From CATQHP01 sp965214915 (GTDB taxonomy: Bacteria; Acidobacteriota; Terriglobia; Bryobacterales; UBA6623), in assembly GCA_965214915.1 (NCBI GenBank), contig CBDCCP010000001.1, forward strand, positions 1,674,001 to 1,738,000: a DNA stretch of 64,000 nucleotides. The letters run 5' to 3'. The translations under genes were made by a program, and so were the position numbers. Numbering within the stretch: position 1 is the stretch's first letter; every line of letters begins with the position of its first letter. Below the pieces are notes generated by a model. That model made no database searches. It had not been told where the DNA came from and saw nothing but the letters and a program-made list of their open reading frames with translations. This document shows, piece after piece, positions 46,395 to 54,363 of the stretch.

Positions 46395-46402
46395 GGGGGG
46401 GG
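46395..46402 (-). repeat. Homopolymer C8 (minus strand) just before the membrane-protein start
   Basis: Eight consecutive G on the plus strand, 9 bases upstream of GTG 46385. A one- or two-base length change could join an upstream ATG frame (46485) to the gene. It is a candidate slippage site and also a likely sequencing-error site. Confidence 0.5.
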
Positions 46403-46465
46403 CAGGCAGGCGGTTGCTCCCGACAAAGCAGCGGCAAAAGGCTTATGTTCGCACGATGCCGAGCC

Positions 46466-46936
46466 TTAACCCGGGCCGCCTGCATTGACGCCGGTTAAGC
46501 GCCGCAGGACCCGCTGCGCGCTTTTCGCGTTTCGCGCCGCGGCGAAGATCGTGTCGTCGCCGGCAATCGTCCCCACGATTTCAGGCCAGGCGGCTTCGTC
46601 CAGGGCCAGGGCGACGGCTCCGGCGCCGCCGGGACCGGTCTTCAGCACGACGAGGTTGCCCGCCGCGTCGGCGCTCTTGAGAAAATCGGCCAGCACGCGG
46701 CGAAGGTTCTCGTCCGCGTCGGCCGCGGCCGCGGGGTCCGCGCCGATGCGCCGCACTTCTTCATAGCCGTCCGCCGTCTTGACGACGCCGAGCTCGCGCA
46801 GATCGCGCGAGAGGGTCACCTGACTGGTTGCGATGCCGCGCTCGGCGAGTTGGGCGGCGAGCTCGTCCTGGGTGCGGACGGGCTGCGCGCGGATCAGCCC
46901 CAGAATCAGTTGCCGGCGGTCTTCCTTGACAGGCAC
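46466..46936 (-). CDS. argR: Arginine repressor ArgR
   Basis: Arginine-responsive repressor and activator, 156 residues from GTG 46936, which lies 5 bases after the argH stop. The winged-helix DNA-binding part is EDRRQLILGLIRAQPVRTQDELAAQL followed by TSQVTLSRDLRELGVVK. The C-terminal hexamerisation and arginine-binding domain has NLVVLKTGPGGAGAVALALD and the Asp-Asp motif VGTIAGDDTIFAAAR. Last gene of the argFGHR operon. ARG boxes at 50568-50601 are the obvious target, giving feedback control. The 3' end is partly duplicated at 44515-44562. Confidence 0.93.
   Translation of the reverse strand: MPVKEDRRQLILGLIRAQPVRTQDELAAQLAERGIATSQVTLSRDLRELGVVKTADGYEEVRRIGADPAAAADADENLRRVLADFLKSADAAGNLVVLKTGPGGAGAVALALDEAAWPEIVGTIAGDDTIFAAARNAKSAQRVLRRLTGVNAGGPG
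46490..46537. repeat. argR 3' end, matching the copy at 44515-44562
   Basis: GCCGGTTAAGCGCCGCA then GACCCGCTGCGCGC, the original copy inside argR. Two mismatches in the first 34 bases compared with 44515-44548. Confidence 0.75.
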
Positions 46937-46943
46937 GCCCGCC

Positions 46944-48335
46944 TCACTCCGCGGTTTGCTTCTGCATCTCGTCCAGCCGGGCCGCCGCCGCCGCGAGCGC
47001 CTGCGCCACGAAGCGCGGGGCGGTTCCGCCGGGCACCGCATGGTTTTCGAGAGCGGCCCGCGGGCGCAGCGCCGCTTGCGCTTCGGCGTCGAACTCCGGC
47101 GCGAATGCCCGCAACTCGTCGAGGCTCCAGTCCTCGGCGCGCTTGCCCTGCTCGATGCCGGCGAGCACGATGCCGCCGACGATGCGATGCGCGCGGTGAA
47201 AGGGGACGCCCTTGCGCGCCAGCGCCTCGGCCAGCGCCGCGGCGCCGACCCAGCCCTCCTCGGCGGCTTGCTCCATCGGCCGGGGATGAACGTTGGTGGT
47301 GTCCACGCAGAGCTTGAGGACCTCCAGCGACGCCGCGAATTGATCGGCGGCGTCGAAGACGCCTTCCTTGTCCTCTTGCAGGTCCCGGTTGTAGGCCAGC
47401 GGCAGACCCTTCAGGGTCAGCATCAGGGCGTGCAGATGCCCGCAAACGCGCCCGGCCTTGCCGCGCAGCAATTCCAGCGCATCGGGATTGCGTTTCTGCG
47501 GCATCAGGCTCGACCCGCTGCTGACGGCGTCTCCAGGCTCGAGAAAACCGAACTCTTCGCTGCTGTAGAGTATCCAGTCTTCCGCCAGCCGGCTGACGTG
47601 GAGCATCGTGACGGACGCGGCGTAGAGGAAGTCCAGCGCGAAGTCGCGGTCGGAGACGGCGTCGAGGCTGTTCGCCGAGACCGCCGCGAAACCCAGCTCG
47701 GCGGCCATGCGTTCGCGGTCGAACGGGAAACCGCTGCCGGCGAGCGCGCCGCTGCCGAGCGGCAGCACGTCCGCGCGCTCGTGTGCTTGCCCCAGCCGCC
47801 GCCAATCGCGGGCGAACATCTCGAAATAGGCCAACAGATAATGCGCGAACAAGACGCCCTGCGCCCGGCGCAAATGCGTGTAACCGGGCAGCAGAGCGTC
47901 GGGAACCCGCCGCGCCAAACCGAGCAGCGAGGCCATCACGGCTTCGAGCCGCCGTTGGTCCGCGCGGATCTCGCGCTTCATCCAGATGCGGAAATCGGCG
48001 GCGACCTGCTCGTTGCGGCTGCGCCCGGTATGGATCTTGTCGGCAACGCCGCCGGCGGCCTCGCCGAGCTTGCGGATGACGAACGTGTGAATGTCTTCGT
48101 CGTCCGCGTCGAAGAATCCCGGTTCTTTGGATTGCTCCAGGAGCGCGTCGAATCCGGCGTGGATGCGGCCGTGCTCGTCTGCGCTGAGAATGCCGACCCT
48201 GAGCAGTTCGTTGGCGAACGCCCGCGAGCCTTCGACGTCCGCCTCGAAGAGGCGCTTGTCGAAACGCAGCGAGCCGGAGAAGCGCTCGAACAACTCCGCC
48301 GGACCGCTTTCGAAGCGGCCCCCCCAGAGCTTCAT
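46944..48335 (-). CDS. argH: Argininosuccinate lyase
   Basis: Splits argininosuccinate into arginine and fumarate, the last step of arginine synthesis. 463 residues from ATG 48335. Start KLWGGRFESGPAELFERFSG, then DIHTFVIRKLG, HTGRSRNEQVAADFRIWMK, and the fumarase-superfamily signature SSLMPQKRNPDALELLRGKA with the mobile catalytic loop Ser. The start overlaps the argG stop by 4 bases (ATGA), showing translational coupling. argR follows immediately. Confidence 0.97.
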   Translation of the reverse strand: MKLWGGRFESGPAELFERFSGSLRFDKRLFEADVEGSRAFANELLRVGILSADEHGRIHAGFDALLEQSKEPGFFDADDEDIHTFVIRKLGEAAGGVADKIHTGRSRNEQVAADFRIWMKREIRADQRRLEAVMASLLGLARRVPDALLPGYTHLRRAQGVLFAHYLLAYFEMFARDWRRLGQAHERADVLPLGSGALAGSGFPFDRERMAAELGFAAVSANSLDAVSDRDFALDFLYAASVTMLHVSRLAEDWILYSSEEFGFLEPGDAVSSGSSLMPQKRNPDALELLRGKAGRVCGHLHALMLTLKGLPLAYNRDLQEDKEGVFDAADQFAASLEVLKLCVDTTNVHPRPMEQAAEEGWVGAAALAEALARKGVPFHRAHRIVGGIVLAGIEQGKRAEDWSLDELRAFAPEFDAEAQAALRPRAALENHAVPGGTAPRFVAQALAAAAARLDEMQKQTAE

Positions 48336-49564
48336 GACGCGCCTCTTGCGGCCGCGGCGCGCCGGCGCACGACGCCATGCACCCGGATCGGCAAGCCGAC
48401 CAGGTTGATAAAGCCCGCGGCGTCCTGCTGGTCGTACTCGTCGCCCATGGTGAAACCGGCGATGTCCGCCGCGTACAGCGAATGGGGCGAAGTGCGGCTG
48501 AGAACGTCGATCCGGCCCTGCCGCAGCCGCAGCTTGACCCGGCCCGTGACATAGCGCTGGGTCCGCTCGACAAAGCCGTCGAGCGCCTCCCGCAACGGAG
48601 TGAACCATTTGCCGTCGTAAACCAGCTCGGCGTAGTCGAGAGCGAGCTTCTGCTTGTAATGCTGCGTGGCGCGGTCGAGCGTCAGCGCCTCGAGCTCGCG
48701 ATGCGCGGCCATGACGATCGTGCCGCCGGGCGTCTCGTAGCAGCCGCGGGACTTCATGCCTACGAAGCGGTTCTCGACCAGGTCGATGCGGCCGATGCCG
48801 TGTGCGCCGCCCAGGCCGTTCAGCTTTGCGACGAGCGCCGCAGGCGAAAGTCTTTCGCCGTCCACTGCAACCGGGTCGCCGCGCTCGAAATCGAGCGTGG
48901 TTTCGACCCCGGCCACCGGCGCTTCCTCGGGGGCGGTCGATAGAGTCCAGACCTTGCCGCTCGGAGAGTTGGCCGGGTCTTCGAGCTCGGCGCCTTCGTG
49001 AGAAATGTGCCAAAGGTTGGCGTCGCGGCTGTAGATCTTCTCTTTGCTCTGCTGGATGGGGACGTTGTGCTTTTGGGCGTAGTCCACGGCGTCTTCGCGG
49101 GAAACGATGTCCCACTCGCGCCAGGGGGCGATCACCGGCAGATGCGGCGCGAGAGCCTTGAACGCCAACTCGAAGCGGACTTGATCGTTGCCCTTGCCCG
49201 TGGCGCCGTGCGAGAGCGCGTCGCAGCCGGTGCGCAGCGCGATCTCGACTTGGCGCTTGGCCAGCAGGGGCCGCGCGATCGAGGTTCCCAGCAGGTACTT
49301 GTGCTCGTAAACCGCGCCGGCGCGCGCCATCGGCCAGACGTAATCGCGGATGAACTCCTCGCGCATGTCTTCGACGTAAACTTCCGCAGCGCCGCTCGCC
49401 AGCGCCTTGCGTTCCAGGCCTTCGAGCTCGTCTCGGCCTTGTCCGATGTCGCCGCACACGGCGACGACTACAGAGCCGTAGTTCTCGCGGAGCCAAGGAA
49501 TGATGATGGAGGTGTCCAGCCCGCCGGAGTAGGCGAGCGCGATTTTTTGGGGCTTCGATGTCAT
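48332..49564 (-). CDS. argG: Argininosuccinate synthase
   Basis: ATP-dependent condensation of citrulline and aspartate, 410 residues. The ATP pyrophosphatase loop is KIALAYSGGLDTSIIIPWL. HGATGKGNDQVRFELAF, IYSRDANLWHISHEGAELED and GFINLVGLPIRVHG are diagnostic of the class. Second gene of the arginine operon, 55 bases after argF and overlapping argH by 4 bases. The 55-base gap has no recognisable signal beyond GGAGAG as ribosome site. Confidence 0.97.
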   Translation of the reverse strand: MTSKPQKIALAYSGGLDTSIIIPWLRENYGSVVVAVCGDIGQGRDELEGLERKALASGAAEVYVEDMREEFIRDYVWPMARAGAVYEHKYLLGTSIARPLLAKRQVEIALRTGCDALSHGATGKGNDQVRFELAFKALAPHLPVIAPWREWDIVSREDAVDYAQKHNVPIQQSKEKIYSRDANLWHISHEGAELEDPANSPSGKVWTLSTAPEEAPVAGVETTLDFERGDPVAVDGERLSPAALVAKLNGLGGAHGIGRIDLVENRFVGMKSRGCYETPGGTIVMAAHRELEALTLDRATQHYKQKLALDYAELVYDGKWFTPLREALDGFVERTQRYVTGRVKLRLRQGRIDVLSRTSPHSLYAADIAGFTMGDEYDQQDAAGFINLVGLPIRVHGVVRRRAAAARGAS

Positions 49565-49619
49565 CTGCGGTTCTCTCCTGTCGCGGCGCCTGGGCGGCGG
49601 CGGCGCGGGGCTTGCGGTT

Positions 49620-50582
49620 TTATCTTCCTCCGAGCAGCATCAGCAGCAGCGCCTTCTGCGCGTGCAGCCGGTTTTCGGCTTGGTCGAACACTACCGACTG
49701 CGCGGACTCGATCACCGAGTCGCTGACTTCTTGTCCGCGCAGCGCGGGCAGGCAGTGCATGAAGACCGCGTCGGGGCGCGCGGCGGCCATCAGTTCGTCG
49801 GTCACCTGGTAGTCGGCGAAGGCGATGCGCCTCTGTTGCGTTTCCTGTTCCCAGCCCATGCTGGTCCAGATGTCGGTATAGACCACGGCGGCGCCGCGCG
49901 CCGCGGCCTTCGGCTCGGGTTCGATGGCGATCGTTGCGCCGCCGGCCGCGGCAAGCTCCGCCGCGCGGCGCATGGTTGCCGAGTCAGGCTCGAAGCCCCG
50001 CGCGCCGCTGAACGTAAACGAGACGCCCAGGCGCGCGGCGCAGAGCAGCAGCGAGTGCGCGACGTTGTTGCCGTCGCCTATATAAGCGATTTTCAAGCCT
50101 TCGAGCTCTCCGAAACGCTCGTGGATCGTCTGAAAATCGGCCAGGGCCTGACAGGGATGCGACGATCCGCTCAGCGCGTTGATCACCGGCACGGACGACC
50201 AGCGCGCCAACTCTTCCAGCGTCTTGTGGGAGAACGTGCGGGCGACGATCGCGTCGAACCAGCGGTCGAGGTTGCGCGCCATGTCGCGCGCCGGCTCGCG
50301 CTCGCCGATGCGTTCGCCGCGATGATCCTGAAAAACCGCCCCTGCGCCGAGTTGCAGCGCCGCCAATTCGAAGGTCATCCGTGTGCGCAGGGAAGGTTTT
50401 TCGAACAGCAGCGCGATGGAGCGGCCCGCAAGGGCCTGGCGGTAGTCGGCGGGCGCTCGCTTGACCGCGCTCGCAAGCTCCAGAAGCGCCTTGAGCTCGC
50501 CGGCCGAAATATCCGTGTCGTCGAGAAAGTGCGCCGCGGCAAGCGTCGGGAAAGCGGCGGTCGAAAGTGAATCTTTATTCAT
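49620..50582 (-). CDS. argF: Ornithine carbamoyltransferase
   Basis: Makes citrulline from ornithine and carbamoyl phosphate, 320 residues. The carbamoyl-phosphate motif is EKPSLRTRMTFELA (S-x-R-T-R), followed by HPCQALADFQT and the ornithine-binding FMHCLPALRGQEV (HCLP). DIWTSMGWEQE is also typical. First gene of the argFGHR operon. ATG 50582 lies inside an ARG box and has no Shine-Dalgarno; a promoter 9 bases upstream would place the transcript start at or next to the ATG. Confidence 0.96.
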   Translation of the reverse strand: MNKDSLSTAAFPTLAAAHFLDDTDISAGELKALLELASAVKRAPADYRQALAGRSIALLFEKPSLRTRMTFELAALQLGAGAVFQDHRGERIGEREPARDMARNLDRWFDAIVARTFSHKTLEELARWSSVPVINALSGSSHPCQALADFQTIHERFGELEGLKIAYIGDGNNVAHSLLLCAARLGVSFTFSGARGFEPDSATMRRAAELAAAGGATIAIEPEPKAAARGAAVVYTDIWTSMGWEQETQQRRIAFADYQVTDELMAAARPDAVFMHCLPALRGQEVSDSVIESAQSVVFDQAENRLHAQKALLLMLLGGR

Positions 50583-50601
50583 TAAAATGAATTATTATAA
50601 A
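50568..50601 (-). promoter_or_regulatory. Tandem ARG boxes (ArgR operator)
   Basis: TGAATCTTTATTCA (50568-50581) is a perfect match to the ARG-box core TGAAT-N4-ATTCA and contains the argF start codon on the minus strand. TGAATTATTATAAA (50588-50601) is a second box with a perfect left half. The cores are 6 bases apart, equal to 2 bases between 18-bp boxes, as in classical operators. They cover the -10 region and the start codon, so ArgR binding would block transcription. Confidence 0.85.
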
Positions 50602-50619
50602 AAATCCGCGCGTTGTCAA
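50591..50619 (-). promoter_or_regulatory. Sigma70-type promoter of argFGHR
   Basis: On the minus strand, TTGACA (50614-50619) and AATAAT (50591-50596) are separated by 17 bases; TATAAT also occurs 3 bases earlier. The -10 ends 8 bases before ATG, which predicts a leaderless or near-leaderless message. Confidence 0.75.
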
Positions 50620-50667
50620 GTCCCGCGCCGGAATATCCAAACATTTTGGGGGCGCCCCGGCTCGGTC

Positions 50668-50776
50668 CGCTTCGAGGCCGATGAAAGCGATGCAGGCATG
50701 CGCCTGGACCGCGATGCGGGCGCCCGCCTGCCCGAGGTCAGCCGCGCGCGGATTCAGAGTTGGATTCGCGCCGGCC
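50668..50776 (+). pseudogene. Truncated copy of the pseudouridine synthase 5' end
   Basis: Encodes RFEADESDAGMRLDR then ARLPEVSRARIQSWIR, almost the same as the first 35 residues of the intact synthase at 53385 (RFKADESDAGMRLDR). It stops abruptly where the duplicated secreted-protein unit begins. The ATG position reads GTC here. Confidence 0.85.
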
Positions 50777-50785
50777 CTTTGAGTA

Positions 50786-51931
50786 TTACCGCTCCGCTGC
50801 CCGCGCCGCGATGTCCGCCTGATTCTCTTCCCACCACTGCTTCCAGAACTCGGCGTTCTCGGCGGCCGACATGGATTCCTTCAGACCGTTGTGGATCTTG
50901 GTCCGTTCATTGGCAAAGGGACGCCGGCCGCTCTTACCGTTCCTGGGGATTCTGCCGTCCTCGCCCGCTAACACGCTGTACACATAAAACGCGTTGGAAG
51001 CTATCCTCACTGCCTCGGGGTCCCGACTGTCGAGCAGTTTCCTTGCCGGCGGCAGCATCTCCCTGGCGTTGATCTTGCGCACCACCTTGGCGAGCGCCAA
51101 TTCCAGTCCGGGCACTTGCGCCCTCTGAGCCTTGCGAATAAGCCTGTCGATCCGCGCCAAGCCCTGGGCGCCGCGCGGCGCGTAGCCGGACTCCAGAGCA
51201 GCTATGACGCTCTGCATCGTGCGCGGGTTCAGGCGGACCGCCTCCAGCTCCGTTTCCAGCCGGTCGAGAGCGGGATCGTGCGCCATCCCGACTCCTATGA
51301 GCGTGCCCAAGTTGCGCTCCTCGTTCGAGGGGGACCGGAGCAGCTCGTCCACGAACTCCAGCGCGAGATCCCGGAAGCCGAACCTATCTGCATAGCGCAG
51401 GGAATTGACGGCTAGGTTTTCTCCGAACCTGTCCTCGCCCCGGCGGATCAACTCATCGCTGGAGAGGCTGTGTCGACGACTCTCCAGCACAGCCGAGAAC
51501 AGCAGCCTCTCAAGCGCTGCGCCGCTCTGAGGGGTCCAGAACTTAGGCAGCCGGACGAGGGCCCACTGAATGCCGAAGATGCGCCCCGCGCGAGGAACGC
51601 TGACGTAGCCCCGGTCCTCCCGTTTCAGGAACCACAGGCCGTACATCTCCTCCAGCGGGGAAGGGATGTACACCGAGCCGTCGCTGACCATTCCCTTATC
51701 GATGTCCGCGAGCGTGGCGCCGACGATCGAGCCGACGGGCACGGAGCCCTTGAGCACGAAGTCCGCGCGCACCTTGTAGGCGGCGGTATAGGGCGCGGCT
51801 TGCGACACGTCGATCGCTTCCCCCAGCACGATTGCGTCGGCCTGGTTGGCCAGATCGAGGATCTGGGTCGCCTGCGCTGGTGTCCCGGCAGCCGCCAGCA
51901 ACAAAAGCGTGAGCGTGGAAGCAATTCTCAT
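50786..51931 (-). CDS. Secreted protein of unknown function, paralogue A
   Basis: 381 residues from ATG 51931, which follows GTGACGACG as in the paralogue. Signal peptide RIASTLTLLLLAAAGTPAQA. The N-terminal 100 residues are beta-rich (QADAIVLGEAIDVSQ, VRADFVLKGSVPVGSIV), like proteins annotated as containing a secreted beta-sandwich. The remainder is helical with HEAT-like character (RYADRFGFRDLALEFVDELL, RIDRLIRKAQRAQVPGLELA). It ends FWKQWWEENQADIAARAAER. Very similar to gene B next door, so a tandem duplication. I do not recognise a characterised family. Confidence 0.75.
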   Translation of the reverse strand: MRIASTLTLLLLAAAGTPAQATQILDLANQADAIVLGEAIDVSQAAPYTAAYKVRADFVLKGSVPVGSIVGATLADIDKGMVSDGSVYIPSPLEEMYGLWFLKREDRGYVSVPRAGRIFGIQWALVRLPKFWTPQSGAALERLLFSAVLESRRHSLSSDELIRRGEDRFGENLAVNSLRYADRFGFRDLALEFVDELLRSPSNEERNLGTLIGVGMAHDPALDRLETELEAVRLNPRTMQSVIAALESGYAPRGAQGLARIDRLIRKAQRAQVPGLELALAKVVRKINAREMLPPARKLLDSRDPEAVRIASNAFYVYSVLAGEDGRIPRNGKSGRRPFANERTKIHNGLKESMSAAENAEFWKQWWEENQADIAARAAER

Positions 51932-52020
51932 CGTCGTCACTTCTCGCTGCGGCCGTGGTCTTGATGCCGCCCTGCCCTTGTTCCGATCTCCCTTGGAGAT
52001 TCGCGCCGGCCCTTTGAGTA

Positions 52021-53151
52021 TTACCGCTCCGCCGCCCGCGCCGCGATGTCCGCCTGATTCTCTTCCCACCACTGCTTCCAAAACTCGCCGTTCACAGCGG
52101 CCGACATGGATCTGTCCATACCGATATGGGCCTTGGTCTGTTCATTGGAGAGGGGCCGCTCGCTTCCCTTGCCCACCGACACGGTGTACATATAGAACGC
52201 GCTGGACGCCATCCTAACCGCCTCGGGGTCCCGGCTGTCGAGCAGCTTCCTTGCCAGCGGCAGCAGTTCACCGGATTGAAGTTCGCGCACGGCCTTTTGG
52301 ACCACCTTGGCGAGCGCCAACTCCAATCCGGGTATCTGCGCCCGCTGAGCCTTATGGATAAGCCTGTCGAGCCGCGCCAAGGCCTGTGCGCCGCGCGGCG
52401 TGTAGCCACTCTCCAGAGCGGCTACGATGTGCCCCATCATGCGCGGGTTCAGGCGGACCGCCTCCAGATCCGTTTCCAGCCGGGCGAGTGCGGAATCGTA
52501 CATCATCCCGACCCCTATGAGCGTGCCGAAGTTGCGTTCCTCGTTCGAAGGTGACTTGAGAAGCTCGTCCACGAACTCCAGCGCCAGATCCCGGAAGCCG
52601 AACCTCTCCGCGTAGCGCAGGGAATTGATGGCCAGCCTTTCTCCGAACATGTCCTCGCCCCGGCGGATCAACTCGTCTCTGGAGAGGCTGTGTCGACGAC
52701 TCTCCAGCGCAGCCGAGAACAGCAGCCTCTCCAGCGCTGCGCCGCTCTGAGGGGTCCAGGACTTAGGCAGCCGAACGAGGGCCCACTCGATGCCGAAGAT
52801 ACGCGTCCCGCGAGGAACGCTGACGTAGCTCTGGCCCTCCCGTTTCAGGAACCACAGGCCGTACATCTCTTCCAGCGGGGAAGGGATGTACACCGAGCCG
52901 TCGCTGACCAGTGCTTTGTCGATGCCCGCGAGCGTGGCGCGGATGATCGAGCCGACGGGCTCGGAGCCCTTGAGCACGAAGTCCGCGCGCACCTTGTAGG
53001 CGGCGGTATAGGGCGCGGCTTGCGACACGTCGATCGCCTCCCCCAGCACGATCACGTCGGCTTGGTTGGCAAGATTCAGTATCTGGGTCGCCTGCGCTCG
53101 TGTCCCGGCGGCCGCCAGAAACAGTAGCGTAAGCGTGAATGCAATTCTCAT
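52021..53151 (-). CDS. Secreted protein of unknown function, paralogue B
   Basis: 376 residues from ATG 53151, 3 bases after the stop of a gene remnant. Signal peptide RIAFTLTLLFLAAAGTRAQA. Same architecture and mostly the same residues as paralogue A; for example DVSQAAPYTAAYKVRADFVL and the C-terminal FWKQWWEENQADIAARAAER are shared. Differences cluster in the segment near residue 330, where A has an insert (EDGRIPRNGKSGRR) and B has GKGSERPLSNEQ. Both copies are intact, suggesting they are kept by selection or are very young. Function unknown. Confidence 0.75.
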   Translation of the reverse strand: MRIAFTLTLLFLAAAGTRAQATQILNLANQADVIVLGEAIDVSQAAPYTAAYKVRADFVLKGSEPVGSIIRATLAGIDKALVSDGSVYIPSPLEEMYGLWFLKREGQSYVSVPRGTRIFGIEWALVRLPKSWTPQSGAALERLLFSAALESRRHSLSRDELIRRGEDMFGERLAINSLRYAERFGFRDLALEFVDELLKSPSNEERNFGTLIGVGMMYDSALARLETDLEAVRLNPRMMGHIVAALESGYTPRGAQALARLDRLIHKAQRAQIPGLELALAKVVQKAVRELQSGELLPLARKLLDSRDPEAVRMASSAFYMYTVSVGKGSERPLSNEQTKAHIGMDRSMSAAVNGEFWKQWWEENQADIAARAAER

Positions 53152-53156
53152 CGTCG

Positions 53157-53345
53157 TCACTCCTCGCTGTGGCCGTGGTCCTGATACCACTCGGCGCTCC
53201 CGTCGAATATCTTGATACCGCTGCCGCGGGCGGTCGTTCCGATGTGCCGCTTCTGGTCGTCGGTCTTCATTATCGGCGTGTTGTAGGCGTAAGGAGGCCC
53301 TGAGCCGGTATAAACCGGATCCGGGTTCCAGACGTTGCTCGTCGG
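53157..53345 (-). pseudogene. 3' remnant of an unknown gene upstream of paralogue B
   Basis: An open minus-strand frame with strongly GC-biased third positions encodes SNVWNPDPVYTGSGPPYAYN, TPIMKTDDQKRHIGTTARG and FDGSAEWYQDHGHSEE, then stops just before gene B. A shorter scrap of the same end (QDHGRSEK) precedes gene A. It has no beginning because the pseudouridine synthase gene starts at 53385. The product is not recognised. A 37-residue protein from ATG 53270 is an alternative reading. Confidence 0.5.
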
Positions 53346-53384
53346 GAGACCCGCCTCAACTCGTTTGTGGCACGCTGATAGCCA

Positions 53385-54356
53385 ATGCGCTTCAAGGCCG
53401 ATGAGAGCGATGCGGGCATGCGCCTCGACCGCGCCGCCGCCGCCCGCCTGCCTGAGGTCAGCCGCGCGCGGCTGCAGAGTTGGATCCGCGGCGGACGGGT
53501 GCGGGTCGATGGAGACGCGCAATTGCGCGGGGCTTTCAAGCTGCGCGGCGGCGAAACGATCGAGATCGATCCCGCGCCGCTCGAGCCGTTGAAGGCCGAA
53601 GCCGAAGCCATCGATCTCGAAATCCTCTACGAAGATGAAGACCTTGCCGTAATCGACAAGCCCGCGGGCATGGTCGTTCACGCCGGGGCGGGCGCCGCTT
53701 CGGGAACGTTGGTCAACGCCCTGCTGCACCGTTTCGAGAGCTTGTCGCGCGGGTCGGGCGAGCTCCGTCCGGGAATCGTTCACCGCCTGGACCGCTGGAC
53801 GAGCGGGGTCTTGCTGGCGGCCAAGCGCGACCGCGCGCACCGACTGCTGCAAGAGCAATTCCAGTCGAGGAAAATTCGCAAAACATACTGGGCGGTCGTA
53901 CAGGGAGCGGTTGCCGAAAATCCCCACGACGACCCCAAAATCCTGCGTCACGGCAGGCCGCTGATGGCCGGCGGCCGCTGGTGGGTGCGTTTCGAGACGC
54001 CCATTCGGCGAGACAAGCGCAACCGCGTCAAAATGGCCGTCTCCGCGAACGGCAGAGAGGCCGCCAGCGACTTGCGCCTGCTGCGCGGCAACGCGGAGTA
54101 CTCGCTGGTCGAGGTGCGCATTCACACCGGCCGGACGCATCAGATTCGCGTTCACCTGTCCGCGGCGGGCCACCCGGTGGTCGGCGACTCTCTCTACGGA
54201 GCGCGGAAAGGCATCGCGGGCCTGCCCGCCCTTGACCGCTTCTACCTGCATGCCCGGCAGATCGTTTTCGAACATCCGTCGAGCGGCGAAACGATGGCCT
54301 TCGAGGCGCCCTTGCCGCGGGAGTTCGAAAACCTGCTGGAGAGCCTGGGGCTATAA
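53385..54356 (+). CDS. rluD: RluA/RluD-family rRNA pseudouridine synthase
   Basis: Isomerises uridines in rRNA, 323 residues from ATG 53385. An N-terminal S4 RNA-binding domain (GMRLDRAAAARLPEVSRARL, SWIRGGRVRVDG) precedes the catalytic domain. The active-site block is GIVHRLDRWTSGVLLAAK, with the catalytic Asp in RLD; most relatives have a D, E or N where Trp stands here. Downstream motifs VRIHTGRTHQIRVHLSAAG and HPVVGDSLYG are normal. RluD rather than RluA or RluC is a best guess from S4 presence and length. The 5' end is partly duplicated at 50668-50776. Confidence 0.88.
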   Translation: MRFKADESDAGMRLDRAAAARLPEVSRARLQSWIRGGRVRVDGDAQLRGAFKLRGGETIEIDPAPLEPLKAEAEAIDLEILYEDEDLAVIDKPAGMVVHAGAGAASGTLVNALLHRFESLSRGSGELRPGIVHRLDRWTSGVLLAAKRDRAHRLLQEQFQSRKIRKTYWAVVQGAVAENPHDDPKILRHGRPLMAGGRWWVRFETPIRRDKRNRVKMAVSANGREAASDLRLLRGNAEYSLVEVRIHTGRTHQIRVHLSAAGHPVVGDSLYGARKGIAGLPALDRFYLHARQIVFEHPSSGETMAFEAPLPREFENLLESLGL

Positions 54357-54357
54357 T
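54352..54357 (+). promoter_or_regulatory. Perfect -10 hexamer TATAAT, 6 bases before ATG 54364
   Basis: TATAAT overlaps the stop region of the pseudouridine synthase gene and lies 6 bases before the VWFA gene start, pointing to a leaderless transcript. No -35 consensus. Confidence 0.5.
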
Positions 54358-54363
54358 CAAGGC

